From: Desulfuromonadaceae bacterium GWC2_58_13
GTDB lineage: Bacteria; Desulfobacterota; Desulfuromonadia; Desulfuromonadales; Trichloromonadaceae
DNA: 11,383 nucleotides
Assembly: GCA_001825565.1 (NCBI GenBank)
Contig: MHXM01000173.1
Span: forward strand, 1-11,383
Direction of reading: 5' to 3'
This document shows, in pieces, positions 1 through 7,649 of the stretch. Both the position numbers and the translations under genes were made by a program. Numbering within the stretch: the stretch's first letter is position 1; each line of letters opens with the position of its first letter. The notes below the pieces were generated by a model. It searched no databases and was not told where the DNA came from. It saw only the letters and a list, made by a program, of their open reading frames with translations.

Positions 1-541
1 AAAGGGCGGCGGCGTGTTTGTTGAAATAGATCAGGCTGGCCGCTTCCACCCCTTCGATGTTGCGGCCGTAACCGGCCAGATTCAGATATGCGGCAAAAAT
101 CTCATCCTTGCTGTAATGGCGGCCCAACTGGAGGGCGCGGACGATCTGCGCCAGTTTGCCGCCGATGTCGCGGGTTTGCAGGCCCCAGTGCAGCCGCGCC
201 ACCTGCATGCTGATGGTCGAGGCGCCGACCGGCCGGGCGCCGGCCACGTAGGTGCTCCAGGCGGCGCGCAGCAGGGCCAGGGGATCGACCCCCGGGTGGC
301 GGAAAAAATCCCGGTCTTCATAAAGCAGGGTCGCCTCGCGCATGACCGGCGCAACCTGCTCCAGCTCGACTGGCAGCCGGTAGCGGTCGTCACTCGCCAG
401 GGTCAGGCGCAGCAGCCGGCCGTCGCGGTCGAAAAAAGCCCGCGACGAGCCGTGCCGCTGGGCCAGGTCCGGCCGGGGGATGGCCAGCCAGGCGACGGTC
501 ATCCCCAGCAGGGCGATGGCCGTCCAGCGCAGCCATCTCAT
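1..541 (-). CDS. pbpC: Penicillin-binding protein 1C, N-terminal part (truncated by window edge)
   Basis: The first 180 residues of a bifunctional peptidoglycan glycosyltransferase/transpeptidase, read from an ATG at 541 and cut by the window edge. A short basic N-terminus (MRWLRW) and a hydrophobic stretch at about residues 7-21 form a membrane anchor, so the enzyme would face the periplasm. The GT51 glycosyltransferase domain follows, with the catalytic-Glu motif YEDRDFFRHPGVD (Glu75), the motif GASTISMQVAR (106-116), and RALQLGRHYSKDEIFAAYLN (135-154). These motifs and their spacing match E. coli PBP1C better than PBP1A or PBP1B, judged from memory of that family. The start overlaps the stop of the upstream alpha-2-macroglobulin gene as ATGA, implying translational coupling. 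The transpeptidase domain and the C-terminal PBP1C domain would lie outside the window and cannot be assessed. Confidence 0.93.
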   Translation of the reverse strand, partial: MRWLRWTAIALLGMTVAWLAIPRPDLAQRHGSSRAFFDRDGRLLRLTLASDDRYRLPVELEQVAPVMREATLLYEDRDFFRHPGVDPLALLRAAWSTYVAGARPVGASTISMQVARLHWGLQTRDIGGKLAQIVRALQLGRHYSKDEIFAAYLNLAGYGRNIEGVEAASLIYFNKHAAAL

Positions 542-3500
542 GGCGCCGCTCTGACCTCGAAGCGGCCGGGGAGGGTGCCGGCATGGATCGCCCGGTCGTA
601 CATCGATTCGGCCAGCGCCGCCGGAATGGCGAAACTGCCGACGGCCGTGGCCCGGGCCCGGTATCGCAATTCCCGCACCGAGGTGTCGAAATCGCCGTAG
701 AAGACCACCCGGTCCTCGCGGATGTCGACATAGGCGGCCTGCCAGCCCATGGCCGCGCGCGGCACCGATGCGCGGTCCACCTCGAAGCCGCCGGGGAGCA
801 GGTCGATGAGCGCGACGTTGCTCACCGGCTGGTTCAGGGCCCGGATGCGCAGCCGCACCCAAACCTCGCTCCCCTGAACCAGGCTGGTGATTTCCTTGCC
901 CTCTTCATCCAGGTAGTCGCGGACGATTTCCAGACCTTCGCGCGGGGCCGTGGTCGGCGGTTCGCGGTCGAAACCGGCCTGGGAGAACAGGTAGTAGATC
1001 GCCTGATCGGCGCTGATGCGGACCCGCTCGGTCGCGACCGGAATCGTGGCGGCCGGGAAGGGCTCCTGAGTCGTCGCCAGCGGTTGCTCCGTGCCCCCTG
1101 GGTCCACGGCCGAGAATTTCACCACGGTCGGCGGCAGGTCGCTCCGCAGCTGGCTCCAGGCGCCGAGAGCGAGGATCGTGTAGGCGGCGGAAATGGTGTT
1201 GTAGCGGCCTCGGAAGACCGGCTCGATAAGCCGCAGCAGGTCCTCGCCCTCAAGCCTCGCCGCGCGTTGCGGAAAGTGGCGGGCCAACAGGTAGACGTAC
1301 TGGGCATCTTGGCTCAAGGGCGAGAGGAAATCGCCGAAGGACTCGCGCCCTTCGTCCGCAAATGAATATTGGCTGACGAGATCGCCGGCGTTGCTGTCCT
1401 TGTGCAGCAACTGGTAGGCCGCGGCCATGTACACGGCGGTCAGGTCCCGCCGCCAGGTCTTGTCCTTGGTTTCTTCCAGTCGGGTCTGCAGATCGACCAG
1501 AGTGTTGGTCGTCACGTCGCCGAGCCGGGTCAGCAGATAGACGGCATAGGCGCGCACCCGGGCCTGGTCGCGATCCGAACTGCCGGCGCCGGCGAACTCG
1601 CGCAGATAATCGCGGCCGCGGGCCAGCAGATCCTGCGGCACCGGATAGCCGAGATCCTGGGCTTCGATGAGAAAATGCAGGGTATAAACCGTGGGGAATT
1701 CCGCCACGCTGCCGCCTCCGGGCCAGAAACAGAAGCGGCCGCTCGAAAGCTGGCGTTCCCGCAGGCTCTGGATCAGTACCTCGAAACGCTGCCGGCTGTC
1801 CGGCATGCGGCTCTGGAAAGCGGGGTGGGCGAGGAGGCCGATCAGCGGGAAGACCTGACTGACCACCTGTTCGGTGCACCCGTGGGGGAAATGCTCAAGA
1901 TAAGAGGAGAGGCCGTCGACCAGCACCAGCGGGGTGCGGTCCGCCGTTCCCTTCTGGTCGGCCAGCGGCGCGTAGAGGCGCCGATCCAAGGGCAGGTCGA
2001 CCCGGCCGTTGTCGCTGAAACCGCTGACCAGGCTGGCGCGGTAGGGAATCGCCGGCCGCACGCTGAGCCCGACCGTGCGGCGGCCTTGCTCCTTGCCGAG
2101 GGTGGCGGTGAAGCGCAGGGTCGCCCCACCCTGGTCGTCGAGAGCCTTGACCATGAAATCGGCGCGTTGTTCATCCCCTTCGCCGATGGTCAGCTGCTGT
2201 TCGGCGGGCCCGTCGATGGCGAGCTGCGGCGAGGGTTCCAGGCGCAAAGTGACGGCGGCGTTCTTGCCCGAGCCCTCCACCAGGTTGGTCACGGCGACCG
2301 AAACCCGGAAGCGGTCGCCCGGCGCGGCCTGGGTCAATACGCTGGGGGTGAGGACGAAGGGGCCGCGCGCCAGGGTGCTCTTTTCGGCGACCCCCATGGC
2401 CGTGTCGCCCACGGCCACGGCCATGACCCGCAGCTTGCCGCTGAAGCTGTCCGGCACGACGAACTTGACCTGCCGCTGCCGGCTGTCGGCGTCGACGATG
2501 CCGGACCAGAAAACCGCCGGCTTATCGACCAGTCGGCTGAAGGGGTTGAGGTTGCGTGCCAGGATTTGGCGAGCACCGGCGCCGCCGCCGCTGGCCGCCA
2601 TCTCCCTGACCAGATCGAACTCCGGCAGCACCAGGTCGAGGAGTTGCTGGGTCGTGACCTGGAGCGCTCTCTTGCGCAGAAAATGGTTTAACGGTTGTGG
2701 CGTAACATAGTCTGCAACCTGCAGAATTCCTTCATCGACCGCGAACACCACCAGGCGCGACGGCGCGGCCGTGGCGTAGCCGATGGTCATCTCCTCGCCG
2801 GGCTTCACCAGAGGGGCGACGTCGAGATCGACCGGCAGGGTGCGCTTGCCGCGATCGATGGTGAAGGGGATCACGGCATAGCTCAGCGGACTGCTGAAGA
2901 TTTCCCTGGAATCTGCGGCGCGGACAAAGGTCAGGTTGACGTAGGCGTTCCCTTCCAGTCCGTCCGGGATACGGATGGTCTGCATGCTGCTGGTGGTGGT
3001 GCTTTGGAACCAGCGGAAGGCATGCACCCGGTCGCTTTCGATGCTGATGAGTCCGGCGCCGTGGTAGGGGGCGACGATGTTCAGTTCGATTTCGTCCCCG
3101 GCCTTGTAATCCGTCCGGTTCGGTTTGACTTGCAGTTCGGCGCTTTTTTCCAGGCGGCCAAGGAGGTTGCCTTGCCCCACCACGCTGAAGGTCACCCGTG
3201 TCAGGGGCAGGTCCCGGCCGTCGATCACCTCCAGGATATAGTCGCCCGCTTCCTCGGTCGGCAAGGGCAGGCTGGTGCCGCTCGCGGCAATGGCGAACGG
3301 TTCGCTGCGCAGCTCCCGTTCCCGTTTCACCGACTGGTATTTGAAGGTGCCGTTCGGCTGCTTGACCAACGTGGAGAGGGTCTGCACCTCCAGCAGCCGC
3401 AGGCGCAGATCGCCCAGATCGCGGGGTTGCAGGTCGCGGCCGATGGCCAGCAGCTCGACGCTCTGCCGCGCTCCCTTGTTGATGTAGGTCAGATCGGCGT

Positions 3501-6279
3501 TGCTCTTGTAGCCGACCAGGGTGTCGAGAGGAGAGAGGAGCACGCTGTTTTGGGCGCTCACGCTGCGGCCGTCTCCCGGCTCGAAGCCCTGGCTGTCGAA
3601 GGTCAACTGATAGGTCCCCCGCTCGAAACGTTCCAGCGGCAGGGTGAAGACCGCTTCGCCTTCTTCATTGCTGCGCAGTTCCGGCAGATCTTCCGTGACC
3701 CGCAGCGGCTCGGCCTTGGGGTCGTAATAGGGGTCGGCAAAGAGGTAGTCGCGGTATTCGGGAAAGGCGAAACGGCTGCTGCGCACGGTCATCCGGCCGG
3801 TGACGCGGCGGTCCTGCGCCGGGCGGCCGAACAGGTTCCGCAGCCGGACCCGGGCCTGCAGGGACGGGGCAGATATCCAGCGCTGCCGGTCCACGCCGAG
3901 CAGGGTCGTCTCGATCTTCATGGTGTCGGGCTGAAATTCCTCGACCCGGAAAGAGACGTCGCCGATCTGGCGGTCGCGGTATTTGCCGTCGCGCACCAGA
4001 TAGAGGGACACCCGGTAGTCGCCGGTTTCCGTGGTCGGCAGGGTGGGGAAGCGGTAATCGAAGAAACCCTTGGTCGGCAGGGAGAGTTTATGGGTCGCGA
4101 CCTCGTTGCCGCGCGGCCCGCTCACCGCCACTTCCAGGGGGATTCCTCCCGGGTTCCGCAAGGAGCGATCCTTGACGATCAGGCCGATTTCCACCTCTTC
4201 GCCGGGGCGGTAGATCCCCCGGTCGGTAAAGAGGAAGGCGTTCAGCTCATCCGCGCTGCCGCTCCAGTCCCCCCCCACGTCGAAACGGGAGAAGTCGAGG
4301 CGGCGCTGGGCCCGATCAAAGGGAAGGAACGAAGCGTCCCGGCCGAAGCGCGCCACGTAGGCCATCGGCTGCTGCTCCCGCTCAAACCCTTCGGTGCCGG
4401 GAAGTCGCACGTGGCCGTCGGCCTCGCTGACTCGCGAGAATAACGGCTGACCGTTGCGGCCGATCAACTCGACTTTGGCGCCCGCCACCGGTTTGCCGCT
4501 GCTCAGGGACATCACGAACAGGTCGTGGCTCCGATCGGCATTGTCCTTGACCAGCAGGCCGAGATCGGTGACCAGCACCAGCCGTTGATCGGCGGCGCCG
4601 CCGATCTCCTCCTGGCGCTGCGGGTCCCAGCCGGCGACCCGGACGAAGAACAGGCCGAAACGATCCGCCTCGGCGGGAAGCTGGCCGCTCAGGTCGAAGG
4701 AGGTGTAATTGGCTTTCTGCGGCGGCAGCGGGTTCAGGTCGATGAGGGCATGGGTGAATTCGACCAGGTCGTTCTCGGAGAAATTGTAATTGTCGAAATT
4801 GGGGTCGGCGATGTCGCCGCTGGTCTGGCTGACCAGGTGGTTGAGCTGGTCGGGGAGGAGGCGGCCGACGTTCATCCTCAGGGCGTCGAGGCCGCGGGCC
4901 AGCATGCTCAATTCATGACTGCCGGAACGGGTCAGGACCGAGCCGTCGCCCATGATGTGGACCTCCCGGGGAAAACGGGGCGCGCGCAGAACCGTGTCGT
5001 ACTGGGAGGAGGTGAGATAATCGTTGACCGACTGCAGCCCCGCCGGAATCCGCAGGTAGAGATAGCGGTCCTCGGGAGCCGTGTAGCGGAAACTGAAGGT
5101 CGGCGCGTTATCGCGCGGATTGGGGATCAGCGACAGCGGCACCGGCGTCGCCTCGGCCAGCACCGCCTCGGTCACTTCGCGAGGGCTGCTCCAGTCTTCT
5201 CCTTGGCTCTGGCGGTTGTATTTCGGCAGCAGGACCGCCTGCAACTTGGGCAGAAGTTCGCTTTCGGCGATGAAATCGGTGAATTCCAGGGTCAGCACCT
5301 GTTCCGGCTCCTGCTGTTCGTTGCGCACGATGCTGGTGGCGGCCCGGCTCACCTTGAGGTAGCTGTAGCGATCCGGAATCAGCAATGGCTGCTTCAGCTC
5401 GTCGGCGGTCGGCTTGCCGCCGACGGCCGAAGCGATGCCGGCGGGAATAGCCAGCCACAGGGTGTTGGGCTGCTCCGGCAGGGTCAGCGCGGCGCTGTGG
5501 ACATAAGCCTCGCGCCGGTTCTTGTCGTAACCGAGGGTGAAGGTCACCGGTTGCGGCGCGGTTTTGATATCGGCGCCGGACGGGCGCATCCCCAGGCGCA
5601 GCTTTTTTTCCAGGCTTTGCGGATCGACCGGATGGGTGAATTCGAGGGTCGCCACTCCCTTGCGTGATTGCGGGTCGGCCGGGTCCTGATAAAAAACGAA
5701 TTCCTTCACGGCGACCCGGAACGCCGGGGTGGTGAAGCTTTCGTTGCGGCTTTGCAGGCGGATTTCCGGAGCGAAGATGGCGGGATCGAAATCGACCCGA
5801 TATTCCGTGCCGGCCGGCCAGTCCGTTTCCGGCTGAAAGACCAGGGTCCCTTCATCCCACCAGGACCAGGTGCCGGGCAGGGCAGGGGAGAGCCGCACGC
5901 CGCTGTCGAGTTTTTTGTCCACCAGATCGAGGCGCGCCACCGACGGTGCGAGGGAAGAGTCCTCTTCGTCTTCCGGCGAAGGGGTGGCGGCAAAGGTGAT
6001 ACGCAGCGGTTCCGGGCGCGGCACCTCGGCGTTGGGCGTGATGTCGGGCGCCTGGATGCGGGCGGCCAGCATCCGGGGCTGGGGCAGGCTCCGGTAATAC
6101 CAGTAGCCGCCGCAACCGGCCGAGACGGCAAACACCAGCAGTAGAAGGTATCCCCAAAACCGCCGTGGGTGTTCTCTTCGCCGGCGGCCGAGACTCGCCA
6201 GCCAGGGCGGTGCCTGCCAGTTCGGGCGACCGAAAAAAGTCTGAAAAATCGTGCCGATAAATGTCAGCAGCTGTTTCAT
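538..6279 (-). CDS. yfhM: Bacterial alpha-2-macroglobulin family protein (YfhM type, COG2373)
   Basis: A 1913-residue periplasm-facing protease-trap-like protein. The N-terminus has about 40 cytosolic residues rich in Arg (GRRRREHPRR at 31-40), then a hydrophobic segment at about 43-55 ending in SAGC (Cys56). This looks like a signal anchor; SAGC is only a weak lipobox. A run of macroglobulin-like domains follows, including the family motif DRGIYRPGEEVEIG near residue 685 and AVDEGILQVADYVTPQPLNHF near 1170. A flexible Gly/Ala segment, ASGGGAGARQILAR (about 1227-1240), is a candidate bait region. The thioester motif HGCTEQ is intact (Cys1468, Gln1471; Cys codon at 1876-1878). The C-terminus (LIDLLPGGFEVDRASV, then ESMYDRAIHAGTLPG) matches the E. 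coli YfhM ending. At 1913 residues it is longer than E. coli YfhM (about 1650). GGGAGGG lies 6 nt before the ATG. The family traps proteases that attack the envelope and is typically linked to pbpC, as here. Confidence 0.95.
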   Translation of the reverse strand: MKQLLTFIGTIFQTFFGRPNWQAPPWLASLGRRRREHPRRFWGYLLLLVFAVSAGCGGYWYYRSLPQPRMLAARIQAPDITPNAEVPRPEPLRITFAATPSPEDEEDSSLAPSVARLDLVDKKLDSGVRLSPALPGTWSWWDEGTLVFQPETDWPAGTEYRVDFDPAIFAPEIRLQSRNESFTTPAFRVAVKEFVFYQDPADPQSRKGVATLEFTHPVDPQSLEKKLRLGMRPSGADIKTAPQPVTFTLGYDKNRREAYVHSAALTLPEQPNTLWLAIPAGIASAVGGKPTADELKQPLLIPDRYSYLKVSRAATSIVRNEQQEPEQVLTLEFTDFIAESELLPKLQAVLLPKYNRQSQGEDWSSPREVTEAVLAEATPVPLSLIPNPRDNAPTFSFRYTAPEDRYLYLRIPAGLQSVNDYLTSSQYDTVLRAPRFPREVHIMGDGSVLTRSGSHELSMLARGLDALRMNVGRLLPDQLNHLVSQTSGDIADPNFDNYNFSENDLVEFTHALIDLNPLPPQKANYTSFDLSGQLPAEADRFGLFFVRVAGWDPQRQEEIGGAADQRLVLVTDLGLLVKDNADRSHDLFVMSLSSGKPVAGAKVELIGRNGQPLFSRVSEADGHVRLPGTEGFEREQQPMAYVARFGRDASFLPFDRAQRRLDFSRFDVGGDWSGSADELNAFLFTDRGIYRPGEEVEIGLIVKDRSLRNPGGIPLEVAVSGPRGNEVATHKLSLPTKGFFDYRFPTLPTTETGDYRVSLYLVRDGKYRDRQIGDVSFRVEEFQPDTMKIETTLLGVDRQRWISAPSLQARVRLRNLFGRPAQDRRVTGRMTVRSSRFAFPEYRDYLFADPYYDPKAEPLRVTEDLPELRSNEEGEAVFTLPLERFERGTYQLTFDSQGFEPGDGRSVSAQNSVLLSPLDTLVGYKSNADLTYINKGARQSVELLAIGRDLQPRDLGDLRLRLLEVQTLSTLVKQPNGTFKYQSVKRERELRSEPFAIAASGTSLPLPTEEAGDYILEVIDGRDLPLTRVTFSVVGQGNLLGRLEKSAELQVKPNRTDYKAGDEIELNIVAPYHGAGLISIESDRVHAFRWFQSTTTSSMQTIRIPDGLEGNAYVNLTFVRAADSREIFSSPLSYAVIPFTIDRGKRTLPVDLDVAPLVKPGEEMTIGYATAAPSRLVVFAVDEGILQVADYVTPQPLNHFLRKRALQVTTQQLLDLVLPEFDLVREMAASGGGAGARQILARNLNPFSRLVDKPAVFWSGIVDADSRQRQVKFVVPDSFSGKLRVMAVAVGDTAMGVAEKSTLARGPFVLTPSVLTQAAPGDRFRVSVAVTNLVEGSGKNAAVTLRLEPSPQLAIDGPAEQQLTIGEGDEQRADFMVKALDDQGGATLRFTATLGKEQGRRTVGLSVRPAIPYRASLVSGFSDNGRVDLPLDRRLYAPLADQKGTADRTPLVLVDGLSSYLEHFPHGCTEQVVSQVFPLIGLLAHPAFQSRMPDSRQRFEVLIQSLRERQLSSGRFCFWPGGGSVAEFPTVYTLHFLIEAQDLGYPVPQDLLARGRDYLREFAGAGSSDRDQARVRAYAVYLLTRLGDVTTNTLVDLQTRLEETKDKTWRRDLTAVYMAAAYQLLHKDSNAGDLVSQYSFADEGRESFGDFLSPLSQDAQYVYLLARHFPQRAARLEGEDLLRLIEPVFRGRYNTISAAYTILALGAWSQLRSDLPPTVVKFSAVDPGGTEQPLATTQEPFPAATIPVATERVRISADQAIYYLFSQAGFDREPPTTAPREGLEIVRDYLDEEGKEITSLVQGSEVWVRLRIRALNQPVSNVALIDLLPGGFEVDRASVPRAAMGWQAAYVDIREDRVVFYGDFDTSVRELRYRARATAVGSFAIPAALAESMYDRAIHAGTLPGRFEVRAAP

Positions 6280-6285
6280 GGGAAG

Positions 6286-6292
6286 CCCTCCC
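6286..6292 (-). promoter_or_regulatory. Shine-Dalgarno of the alpha-2-macroglobulin gene
   Basis: Read on the minus strand, GGGAGGG lies 6 nt upstream of the ATG at 6279. It supports the long N-terminal extension with the Arg-rich cytosolic segment as the real start. Confidence 0.7.
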
Positions 6293-6394
6293 GGAGACCG
6301 GAATCCGCGACAGCCGACCTTGATGGCCGGAGCAAAGAAACTCTCCCTCCCCGGGATTGCGGGAATACCGGCAAAGGATTGAAATCAGGCCCAG

Positions 6395-6423
6395 ATTTTA
6401 TCACGGATTAGAAATCGCGTCAG
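6395..6423 (-). promoter_or_regulatory. Putative sigma-70 promoter of the alpha-2-macroglobulin/pbpC operon
   Basis: On the minus strand, CTGACG (6423-6418) and TAAAAT (6400-6395) are separated by exactly 17 bp. Each hexamer matches four or five positions of TTGACA/TATAAT. Transcription would start near 6388, giving a leader of about 108 nt before the ATG at 6279. This was found by eye and transcription has not been shown. Confidence 0.45.
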
Positions 6424-6425
6424 GG

Positions 6426-6439
6426 TTTTCCGGGGAAAA
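6426..6439. repeat. Perfect dyad TTTTCC-GG-GGAAAA, possible operator
   Basis: Six-base arms are separated by two bases. The dyad lies just upstream of the putative -35 of the minus-strand promoter, centred about 44 bp from its predicted start site. This is a place where an activator could bind. No known regulator is assigned. Confidence 0.3.
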
Positions 6440-6532
6440 ATTCCGGATTCATGCCTCATCGATGGGCATTGCCGCCGGGAGTTCCCCCTTGTCCTTCGAG
6501 TTGATTCATGTTAATGGGTCAGTGTTTTTGCG

Positions 6533-6544
6533 ATCGATATCGAT
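6533..6544. repeat. Perfect 12-bp palindrome ATCGATATCGAT
   Basis: A self-complementary 12-mer in the divergent intergenic region, about 85 bp before the preferred start of the methyltransferase. It could be a small operator or chance. The rest of 6440-6600 shows no convincing promoter hexamers for the plus strand. Confidence 0.25.
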
Positions 6545-6627
6545 GAAAAATGTCGCCATGTAAAACGCAGCGATGGTTAGAGTGGGGTGTGGGAGATCAT
6601 TACCTCGAAGAGGGGCGGATCGGTTTT

Positions 6628-7326
6628 ATGGGATTTAAACTCGACGAAATCGTACCTTGGGGACGCTCCCATGAGGAGTACGTCGACATGTTCGACCTCT
6701 CGGAAACCGATCTCCAGGGGTGCATTCTCGGCTGTGGCGACGGACCGGCCGGATTCAATGCCACGCTGACCGAACGGGGGGGGCAGGTCATTTCTGTCGA
6801 TCCCATCTACGCGTTCGACGCCGGGCAAATCGAAAGCCGCATCGCTGAAACATACGACAGGGTCATGGCCCAGATGCGGAACAATCGGGACGACTACCTG
6901 TGGAATCCGATCGCGTCGGTGGAAGATCTCGGGCGTATTCGTTTGTCCGCGATGAACACCTTTCTTCGGGATTTCGAGGTCGGAAAACGCGAGGGTCGAT
7001 ACCTCGCCGGAGAACTGCCGTCGCTGCCCTTCCGCAACGAGACCTTCGACCTTGCTTTGTCGTCTCATTTCCTGTTCCTGTACAGCGACCATCTATCGGC
7101 GGAATTTCACCTCCGGGCCCTTCGGGAAATGCTGCGCGTAGCTCGTGAAGTCCGGGTATTTCCCTTGCTCACGCTCGACGGTAAACCCTCGCCCCATCTC
7201 GGCTTCGTTGCCAAACATCTTGCGGGCCGGGGGTTCGGGGTCGGGACCCGACCCGTACCTTACGAATTCCAGCGAGGTGCCAATGAAATGTTAGTTATCC
7301 AGCCCGTCCCGCCAGCTCCGCCTTGA
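6628..7326 (+). CDS. Class I SAM-dependent methyltransferase, substrate unknown
   Basis: A 232-residue, probably cytosolic protein with a Rossmann-fold methyltransferase signature. Motif I is ILGCGDGPAGFN (33-44). VISVDP (54-59) ends beta-strand 2 with the ribose-binding acidic residue Asp58. The later strand/helix block LPFRNETFDLALSSHFLFLY (133-152) is the usual post-I region. Related proteins in Geobacter-like genomes, recalled from memory, begin at MGFKL and have no assigned substrate. I prefer the ATG at 6628 because it fits the family start and has an AGGGGCGG-like purine stretch upstream (6611-6618). The in-frame ATG at 6550 adds 26 residues without a visible ribosome binding site. The last residues (QPVPPAPP) extend into DNA that is a quinone-oxidoreductase remnant on the other strand, so the C-terminal tail may be acquired. 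It stands alone and diverges from the alpha-2-macroglobulin operon. Confidence 0.85.
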   Translation: MGFKLDEIVPWGRSHEEYVDMFDLSETDLQGCILGCGDGPAGFNATLTERGGQVISVDPIYAFDAGQIESRIAETYDRVMAQMRNNRDDYLWNPIASVEDLGRIRLSAMNTFLRDFEVGKREGRYLAGELPSLPFRNETFDLALSSHFLFLYSDHLSAEFHLRALREMLRVAREVRVFPLLTLDGKPSPHLGFVAKHLAGRGFGVGTRPVPYEFQRGANEMLVIQPVPPAPP

Positions 7327-7520
7327 AGGGGGAGTAAATCCCAGGCCCCGGTCGAGATTGATGTTGGCGAGCATTTCCAGTACCGCGTCGATGCCGGGGG
7401 AGAGGGCAAAGCCAGATCTGGAAAATAGAAACCGGCCCGGATGTAGGCATCGACCGGATTAACCCCGGCCGCCCCGACCTCGACCACCACTTCTCCCGGC
7501 CCCGGACTTTGTTCCGGAAA
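7291..7520 (-). pseudogene. Remnant of zeta-crystallin-like NADPH:quinone oxidoreductase (internally deleted, frameshifted)
   Basis: Two fragments of one medium-chain reductase family lie next to each other on the minus strand. Fragment A (about 7410-7516) reads PGPGEVVVEVGAAGVNPVDA, then YIRAGFYFPDLALP, matching the start of the GroES-like domain (human CRYZ: QVLIKVHACGVNPVETYIRSG). Fragment B (about 7341-7401), in another frame, reads SPGIDAVLEMLANINLDRGL, matching CRYZ GIDIIIEMLANVNLSKDL near residue 222. About 150 residues between them, including the nucleotide-binding core, are missing. The join falls where family members have a PYTPGSD motif, so a short PG-coding repeat may have mediated the deletion. 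No start codon or N-terminal strand is visible upstream of fragment A, and fragment B runs to a TAA at 7293-7291. It cannot encode a working enzyme. Confidence 0.72.
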
Positions 7521-7532
7521 AACCATATCATC

Positions 7533-7561
7533 TTGAAATAGGGAAACAACCTGGTCAAAAT
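7533..7561 (+). promoter_or_regulatory. Putative sigma-70 promoter for ppk2
   Basis: TTGAAA (7533-7538) and CAAAAT (7556-7561) are separated by exactly 17 bp, and the -35 matches the consensus at five of six positions. Initiation would fall near 7568, just before the inverted repeat at 7571-7598, leaving a leader of about 80 nt. The -10 is weak. The surrounding 7327-7649 stretch holds only the remnant gene, this candidate and the hairpin. Confidence 0.35.
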
Positions 7562-7570
7562 TAGGATAAA

Positions 7571-7598
7571 GTAAGGGACGGGGTTGCCTGCCCCTTAC
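7571..7598. repeat. Inverted repeat GTAAGGG...CCCTTAC in the ppk2 leader
   Basis: Seven perfect base pairs (7571-7577 with 7592-7598) continue inward through one mismatch, a C-G pair, a wobble and two more G-C pairs. The T-rich sequence after it is short and interrupted on both strands, so it is a poor intrinsic terminator. It could be a leader hairpin or the footprint of a small repeat element. Confidence 0.4.
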
Positions 7599-7637
7599 CT
7601 GTCCTTTTGCATGAATGACCCCCCTTTTGCCGGAAAT

Positions 7638-7643
7638 GAGGAG
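7638..7643 (+). promoter_or_regulatory. Shine-Dalgarno of ppk2
   Basis: GAGGAG lies 6 nt before the ATG at 7650. It decides that start over in-frame upstream ATGs at 7584 and 7611, which lack a comparable purine stretch. Confidence 0.7.
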
Positions 7644-7649
7644 AGCTCG

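Noticed and set aside
1369..5667. Three very long plus-strand open frames (1369-2691, 2695-4443, 4525-5667) opposite the alpha-2-macroglobulin gene
   Set aside because: They are antisense to a gene with strong family evidence, have low-complexity Gly/Gln/Arg/Val-rich translations without recognisable motifs, and are expected from the strong third-position GC bias.
7553..7561. HcpR-like half-site (GGTCAA followed by AAT) upstream of ppk2
   Set aside because: Only one arm is present; the partner position does not resemble TTGACC, so it is probably chance.
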